Origin: Myxocyprinus asiaticus
Taxonomy: Eukaryota; Chordata; Actinopteri; Cypriniformes; Catostomidae
Assembly (NCBI RefSeq): GCF_019703515.2
Contig: NC_059385.1
Span: 28,500,001 to 28,564,000, forward strand
Direction of reading: 5' to 3'
Length of the DNA: 64,000 bases
In this document: positions 58,076 to 64,000 of the stretch, piece by piece
How the letters are laid out: the number at the start of each line of letters is the position of its first letter
Position numbering within the stretch: the stretch's first letter is position 1
Position numbers and translations under genes: made by a program
Notes under the pieces: generated by a model
Databases searched by the model: none
What the model saw: the letters and a program-made list of their open reading frames with translations, nothing else
What the model was told of the DNA's origin: nothing

Positions 58076-58730
58076 TACTAGATTTGCTCTACATCTCAGG
58101 TCAAATCATGTAAAATTACGAACAGTGACTATGGCTACTGTATGTTCAGAACAGCATAATACAATACCACATGCATACTTATTTCTTCACAATATTTACA
58201 CAATATGCAATTTTTTTTAATTTACTGCATGGTATACACAAATGACCCACTACTTTTGCCAAAATGTGCAGTACACAAGAAAAGCACATTGCATTAAATA
58301 TTTTATCCCACTATGCAAGATTTGACCTTACATTTCCAGTGTGAAACCGGAAGTATAAGCAGCAATTTTAGTATAATTTTCTTGATTCATTTTTTGATTG
58401 GACTAAGACAAATCAAGACATTTTCAAGACACAAGTCAAGATAATAACTAGACTCCATTCACTGACAGAAGATATTTTGAGAGTATCTCATTCATATGAT
58501 GGATATGGGGAGATTTCCTGTCTTATCGAGTGATTGTAACAGCTCATTTGCCCAGGGCAGTCTGGTTTAGCTGCTCAGACAGATACTTTTCTCACGCAAA
58601 GCACATCAGTGATGATTGAGGATGTGTAGCACTCAAAACTGGGTTTTTCCACATGGATGACATCATATGATGCAGACGTGGCAGTAGCCACACCCACAAA
58701 CCATATGCTAGTTCCTATTCGAATATATGG

Positions 58731-59038
58731 TGTAGAGGGGTTCAAATAGGAAGGACACAGGAGCTGGTTTCACAGTCCATGAGAGTCAACTTTTAATGCA
58801 GTTGTCTTCAGCTTCACAACAAAGTATTGGCTTTTCAGCTTCACAACAAAGTATCTATGGAACACACATAGCACCTCTGGTCTCTCTCTCCCAGTCTGTC
58901 CCTCTGGCGGCCATTTAAAGCCCGTCTCCATCATCACTGAAACGAGACACAGGTGTTTAATGTTAACAATCACCAGGTGATGGCCCTTTCCCCTGCCTCT
59001 CTCCCCAGTGACAAACACACAACCATGTCCCGCTTCAC
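58731..59038 (-). repeat. Gmr1-like LTR (reverse)
   Basis: Reverse strand starts TGTGAAGCGGGACATG and ends near CCTCTACA. Shares AACACCTGTGTCT..TT.CAGTGA with the LTR at 1102-1444. A 28-bp segment (CAGCTTCACAACAAAGTAT) is duplicated in tandem at 58810 and 58838. Confidence 0.6.
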
Positions 59039-59107
59039 ATACCCCCACCACCCGACTCAGGCACGGGCCCTGTCCGGCCTGCTACCACCCAGAGTTTCAG
59101 GGACTCA

Positions 59108-59437
59108 TCACGCAAGCTCTCACTGAGGGAGACTAAGTACAGTACCATTGAAAAAAGTGTCTTGCCATCAAGTGGACCGTCCTCACTCTCCGGTACTACC
59201 TGTTGGGGCAGGCCATCACCCTCTGTTCAGATCACGCCCCACTCCAATGGATCCACCGCATGAAAGATACCAACACGTGGATCACCCGTTGGTATCTGGC
59301 TCTTCAGCCGTTTAGGTTCGAGGTGGTCCACAGACTGGGGGTGCAGATGGCTGTTGCAGACTTCCTTCCCAGAAATGGGTGGGGGGAGTGGTGGGCAGAC
59401 CGGATGACTCCCCGGCCTGAGTCAGGTGGTGGGGATA
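59108..59437 (+). pseudogene. Gypsy RNase H fragment at pol C-terminus
   Basis: LSLRETKYSTIEK, then after a one-base shift CLAIKWTVLTLRYYLLGQ, ITLCSDHAPLQWIHRMKDTN, WITRWYLALQPFRFEVVHRL, VADFLPRNG. SDHAPLQW and FEVVHR..G...VADFL are the usual RNase H landmarks of gypsy elements. The frame runs straight into the polypurine tract and LTR, with no integrase after it: the Gmr1-type arrangement. The frameshift near 59155 and lack of RT make it a pseudogene. Confidence 0.8.
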
Positions 59438-59740
59438 TGTGGCGGTGGGGGCGTGGTCGTGCGTTCATCCAGAGAGAGAGAAAGCAGTAAGGGTGCACAC
59501 ACCTGAGCGCTATAATGTCTAACACCTGTTTCTGATTGCAGTAAGCACTGGAGAGAGCGATAAAAAGAGACCATGCCAGAGACGAGGAGAGAGCTACCCA
59601 TCTGAAAGAGACTTTGTTGTGTTTAGCTAAAGAGTGTTATGCTGAAAAGCCCCCTTGAGTTTGTTTATTAAAGTTATACCTTTGAGTTGAACCCCAAGTT
59701 TTCTGTGTCCTCCTTTCCCTCCCTTCCTTGAACATTCACA
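59438..59740 (+). repeat. 3' LTR of Gmr1-like element (303 bp)
   Basis: Starts TGTGGCGGTGGGGGCGTGG and ends AACATTCACA. It contains the box GATAAAAAGA near 59560 and TTTATTAAAG near 59664. Related to 1102-1444 (see there). Confidence 0.8.
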
Positions 59741-60150
59741 GACTCGTTTAAGATTTTTGCAGGCATGCACAATTACATGCACATGGTAAGGGTTTTATGT
59801 TTGCCTTTTATGTTAGACATACAAGGTTATATTCTTATCATATATTTAATGTTGTTTCTTTCAGGTTCCCTTCGCCTCTCACGACCTGGTTTGTTTTAAC
59901 TTAAATTATTGGTCTAGTTTCTACTTTTGGGGGGCATACATTTTAAATTAGGTATTCATTTCTAAGCTCCTCTCTCCTGCCCTCTTCGTATTCTGGCAGG
60001 ATCTGATGGTTCGAATGGGAATCCTATCGCTGAACTGTAAGACGGTGCTTACTCCAAAAGGAACTATTCTTTCACTAAACTCATGTTATTCTTATACTCT
60101 TGAGTCTTCTGCCAGAAATGGAAATAGTCCTGCAGACATACATGTAAGGA
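59741..60150. other. No gene seen
   Basis: No coding or repeat signal I can name. Confidence 0.45.
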
Positions 60151-61410
60151 AAGCAAAAAGTTAAAGGGTCACGAAAGCCACCTAGTTGAGCCCTAATTTT
60201 TCACACCTCAGACTGAAAAATTACTCTCGAAATGGGTGGGAAAATATGTAAATATCTGGACAGGTATTGTGGGCGGGAAGAGGGAAATTGGGAAGGGGTC
60301 AAGAGCTACTTCCAAAAACACACACACATCAGAGATAGCTGAACCTCACATTAGTGTATGTGTCACATATGAGTGGAGATAAAAACAAAAGAGTTTGGGG
60401 CTGTATATTAATCATGGGACAAAAGTGTGAAGAATTAAGGGGATAGAGCAGTTTGCAAATTTGTAAAAAGATTTGGATATTTTGTTCAAACTTTTGAGAA
60501 TGATGTGAGAACAGCACTCAGAGCAGCTATTACCATCACAACCAGCCCTGCTTTAAAGCTTTACAATAATTCATAGATATTTATTCTTACAAGGAGTGTT
60601 TTGGGTTTAATACAAGTTAAACTCTTTTGACAGTGTTTGTGGCATAATGTTGATTGCCACAGAAAATAATTTCAATTCATCCCTCTTTTGCTAAAGAAAC
60701 AAATCGCGTGAAGTAAGGCACATACAATTAATGTAAAGTGGTCTGATACACAAAGCATACACACACTGTTTTTAAAAGTATAGCCACAATACTTAAACAT
60801 TATATGTTTTAACATGACTCTAAAATCACTCTAAAATCGATAAAATCGCTAACTGACCTTGTCTGAGTAAAGTTTTCCAGTACTTCAACTCCATTGTCAT
60901 GACACCGTTAAACAATGGCCGTAAATCCCAGAAACTTGATGTAAAGTATATCAAAAATAGCGTTGACTTGACTTTGAGTTTTCGGTTTTCATCAAAGTTT
61001 TCTGTTTTTGAACAAGCCGTTGTGTTAACCTGTTTATGATCTGACTCATGACGAGAAGATGCGATCGGTGCTATCTGAGCAGAACGGCCTCCACAAATAC
61101 ACTTGGAATACACAGCTGCTTTATGTTTGAAGCGCAACAGCAGCCGGCCAAAAAACATGCTCGCTTCATTGCGGTTATGAAGTGGACTGTGGTCCATTCA
61201 GATGTGTGATTTCAATCTTATCATGTCCATTATCCTACACACAAAGAAGAACGATGGAATCAGTGCTCATAACATTTCTCCCTCATAAACAGCATGTTTG
61301 GAGTGCGACTAGCACAACTGCAGCCAACAAATGAAATAGGGAAGCTCTAAAAACCACTGTGCTAAGGACCTTATTTCAATGGGAGGAACACGTCATGTAT
61401 CATAGAGGTG
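60151..61410. repeat. Unclassified repeat region, with copy 2 of the 6.3-kb repeat
   Basis: 60600-60690 matches 6345-6435 (GGGTTTAATACAAGTTAA, GTGTTTGTGGCATAATGTTG, TTCATCCCTC). The flanks (AAAGGGTCACGAAAGCCACC at 60165; TCTAAAAACCACTGTGCTAA at 61347) look like a fish DNA element, but I could not match ends. Confidence 0.45.
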
Positions 61411-61501
61411 TTAAGACCCAGGGCCTGGGGGAGCAGACTTCCTTCTAGCCACTTAGAAACACAAGTCATTCTGTGGAGTTTATGTCAAGTTCTGTGTGTT
61501 G

Positions 61502-62780
61502 TAGGGATGTGCCCGAAGCCGAATGCCTTATTCGGAAAGTCACGGATAATGACTTCAAAACGAATAACGGATTCATCCGAATAATATAAAAAATATTCGT
61601 TTGACTAATTATCCAAAAAGCACAAGATGAAGCGACATTTTAAATAAACATATCCAAAATTACAACGAAATTATGAATCTGTGCAGCCAATATTTCTAAA
61701 GTGTAAACCTTATGAATGAAAATGTGCACGGTGTGATTTCAGATTGTATGGGCCTGGTCTTAACTCTGTTTGCGGTCTCTGTTAATTGTGGATGTCTGGA
61801 GCTTATCAAGTGCAACATTAACTAAGATATGACATCATATACACTTTCCACTTCTTGAAATGTCTTTGTTAATGTATCACACGATTCACACGTGATTCCC
61901 ATGTAGCCTATTCATTTATAGCCTAAACCTGAGCACAACGTTACATTCTTGACCTGAAGTGAAGATATCTGTCTTTTAAAGTTGACCACATTTATATTCA
62001 CATCAGTGATTAAGGAATTATCTGGTTAAGACTTTATTCTGAAAAAAAGTTACAATGCTCCATAAAGGTTTAAAACTCCATAGAATATTAATCTATTCGG
62101 AATATTCCTCCTTATGTGAAATGAAGAAACTTCTTTAAACTGTGCTAAATTTGAAAATGTTAAGTGTTCTTGAAGAACAGTAAGGCGCTATATAAATGTA
62201 ATATTATTATTATTATTATTATTATTATTAAACTAAATAATGGTGTCCTATTGTAAAAATTTCTGATAGACTTATGGGACTTTCACCTGTTTGTAGGCTA
62301 TATGGATTTTATATATTGTATTTATTATTCACTGCAAAAATGTGTGCTTGACTTTCACATTTTGCTTGACACCTCCTGCCTCCAGAATAATGTTGTTATA
62401 CATGCACAGAGAAGCAGCAGGAGAAACCACAACATATTCCACAGTTAATGTAGCCTACAAATTCAGCTTCATCTGGTGAGAAAAAAAAGAATAAAATAAT
62501 ATTTTTTTAAAATAATAATTGTATATTATTATTATTATAATTATTATTAGGCTATCATTATGAAAAGGCATATACAAGGCATATTTTATTAATAGAAACG
62601 ATAGATGTAAGATTAATACTTAAAAATGGGCATTTCATTTAGTTTTGAGTCTTGACGCACTTCCGGTTTAAGCCCCGCCCACACCTGGTTCTATCCGAAT
62701 ACAGAGACAGATACAGATAATTTTATCATATGAACAGATACAGATACAAATACAGATAATGGCTCCGCTGCACACCTCTA
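61502..62780. mobile_element. Non-autonomous hAT element (1.28 kb)
   Basis: Ends TAGGGATGTGC and, inverted, TAGAGGTGTGC, typical of hAT. Directly outside stand GTGTGTTG (61494-61501) and GTGTGTCA (62781-62788), 6 of 8 matching, a probable aged target duplication. Interior: CGAATA-rich motifs near both ends and a LINE-like tail with (ATT)n at 62185-62231. No transposase. Confidence 0.65.
62201..62231. repeat. (ATT)n microsatellite after a LINE-like tail
   Basis: About 10 ATT units preceded by GGCGCTATATAAATGTAA, a common fish LINE 3' end. Confidence 0.75.
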
Positions 62781-62788
62781 GTGTGTCA

Positions 62789-63279
62789 TATCACACTGTA
62801 TTTGCGCTCATTTTTGTTCAGAGCATCTGTTCAGAGTAACCACGTGCGGTTTCATGTTTCATGAAATAAGTGAAAACGCAACAAAAAGGCACATCTATTT
62901 ATAACTTTGTACAAGTCTAGGCTGTAACATATAAATACTAACCTTTACTCACAATAGTCTGGTCTGCGAATGCTTATTGTATTCTACTCTTTGAGAGTTT
63001 TCTGACGACATATTATAATGACTATTCAGTCTGTTTTATGCTAAAGTTTTACAGAATAGTGTACAGCACTTCATAAATTATGAGAATAGAACACTTCTAA
63101 TTTGTCAGCAATTAAAAAACACTTATTACCAATTATAGCAATATTGCATAAATGCATTGTAAATTTGAGTTTCTAAGCTTTAAAAACAATCCCATTTGTG
63201 TTGGTCAAGCAAGCTATTCATTTGTTTTTTCTGCTTTTCTTTTTCTTTTTTCATTCCACAGTTGCAAGGCAGACAAGTC
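62789..63279. other. No gene seen
   Basis: AT-rich, no coding signal. Confidence 0.45.
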
Positions 63280-63315
63280 TGTGGACACCTTTGGGAAGGG
63301 GCAAAGGTGTCCACA
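63280..63315. other. Perfect 14-bp inverted repeat (hairpin)
   Basis: TGTGGACACCTTTG and CAAAGGTGTCCACA are exact inverses around an 8-base loop (GGAAGGGG), giving a GC-balanced stem in AT-rich surroundings. It could be a recombination scar, a protein-binding site or a palindromic end of a small element; no function can be stated. From 63316 to 64000 I see no gene. Confidence 0.7.
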
Positions 63316-64000
63316 GGGTGCGAAAAACATGCCAGTACATTGACAATAATAACTGATCATTGGTAAAGAAATGTCCAGAAAAAGTAATAGTTAAAGGGCA
63401 CCATACCGGTCACAGTGGACATGGAAAAGGGAGCTATGATTGCACTAAAAGAGAGATGAGCTCTATTTACGTGATCTGTGGCATAGTAGACATAGAAAAT
63501 GTTATAAAGTTGTCTAACAGAAGTGCATGAAGCAGCCACCATGGTGACCTGTGGGTCAAAGCTGGATTACATTTCTGGATCATCTGTGAGGCAATCAGGA
63601 TACATACTGTACATATTGATGTGCTTATATAAAATCATTATATGAATATAATTTTTAATTAATGTGGTAATTTGTCATTTGAATAAGAAGGCACCTGAAA
63701 CTCAGAAGTACTTAGATGATTATCTGTTGTCTGATATTTATTTAGCTGTATGCATATGTTTTGAAGCTCAGTAGATTATTCTCCAAACATAATTGTTAGT
63801 AATTCACGAGACACTCGTCTCGTTATAACGGGACTATAGCCATTTATTTGAAGTTTCAAGCAGCATTATTGAATTGTAATAAATTATACAAAATCATTTA
63901 AATATTCTAAGAATGAAAATGAAATGCAAAGCCAAATCATCCAGCCCAAAATTATGTCAGAGTTGATAAGTCACTTTTTTAAATAACCATGCAGCAATTA

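Larger units (their letters stand above)
58731..59740. mobile_element. Two Gmr1-like gypsy ends joined in inverted orientation
   Basis: 58731-59038 is an LTR on the reverse strand, preceded on that strand by the pol-end/polypurine sequence CCTGAGTCGGGTGGTGGGGG. From about 59105 a + strand pol end leads through GCCTGAGTCAGGTGGTGGGG into an LTR at 59438-59740. The two halves are thus copies of the same 3' end facing away from each other, joined near 59065-59105. Confidence 0.65.

Overview
The window looks like AT-rich teleost nuclear DNA, most likely from a cyprinid or other otophysan fish. It is densely packed with fish-type transposable elements: Tc1-like transposons, hAT derivatives, L2/CR1-like LINEs, a DIRS element, Gmr1-type gypsy elements and a tRNA-headed SINE. 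Only one convincing host gene is visible, osteopontin (spp1), on the + strand from about 48.4 to 54.65 kb. Everything else I can name is mobile DNA, most of it broken.

Layout. 0-5.7 kb: a reverse-strand Gmr1-like gypsy fragment (integrase, gag, primer-binding site, LTR) abuts a degenerate + strand LINE that is split by a dead Sleeping Beauty-type Tc1 element. 5.7-13 kb: mainly non-coding, with a GTTGC-rich repeat, a Harbinger-like remnant, a CACTG-ended element and a tiny RT fragment. 13.5-21 kb: copies of a five-member interspersed repeat (called family A here), a hAT element with a perfect 8-bp target duplication, a MITE with long inverted arms, and LTR-like remnants. 21.1-25.8 kb: a reverse-strand DIRS retrotransposon with inverted terminal repeats, holding a deleted Tc1 copy. 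26-31 kb: a small CACTG-ended element carrying a DIRS RT fragment, then a long unclassified repeat-like block with a SINE. 30.9-33.1 kb: a hAT-like element split by a decayed Tc1. 33.7-44.6 kb: LINE fragments, a palindromic Tc1 derivative, two more family A copies and a terminal-inverted-repeat transposon. 44.6-46.3 kb: an LTR element with a gag-like ORF containing an 11-residue minisatellite and no pol. 48.3-54.7 kb: spp1. 55-64 kb: another family A copy, LINE and hAT fragments, an inverted pair of Gmr1-like ends, a hAT element and a perfect short hairpin.

spp1 has a TATA-like TTTAAAA box, an inverted CCAAT box and an adjacent Runx/ETS motif pair upstream of a non-coding first exon. Seven coding exons follow, joined by phase-0 introns, giving 318 residues: signal peptide, SSSESSEE phosphorylation motif, acidic stretches, a GRGDS integrin-binding site and an acidic Ser/Thr-rich C-terminus. 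One intron starts with GC instead of GT. The gene's own introns contain further MITE and Tc1 fragments. I saw no CRISPR arrays, operons or other multi-gene systems. Apart from spp1 the interest lies in how the mobile elements are nested, rearranged and inactivated.
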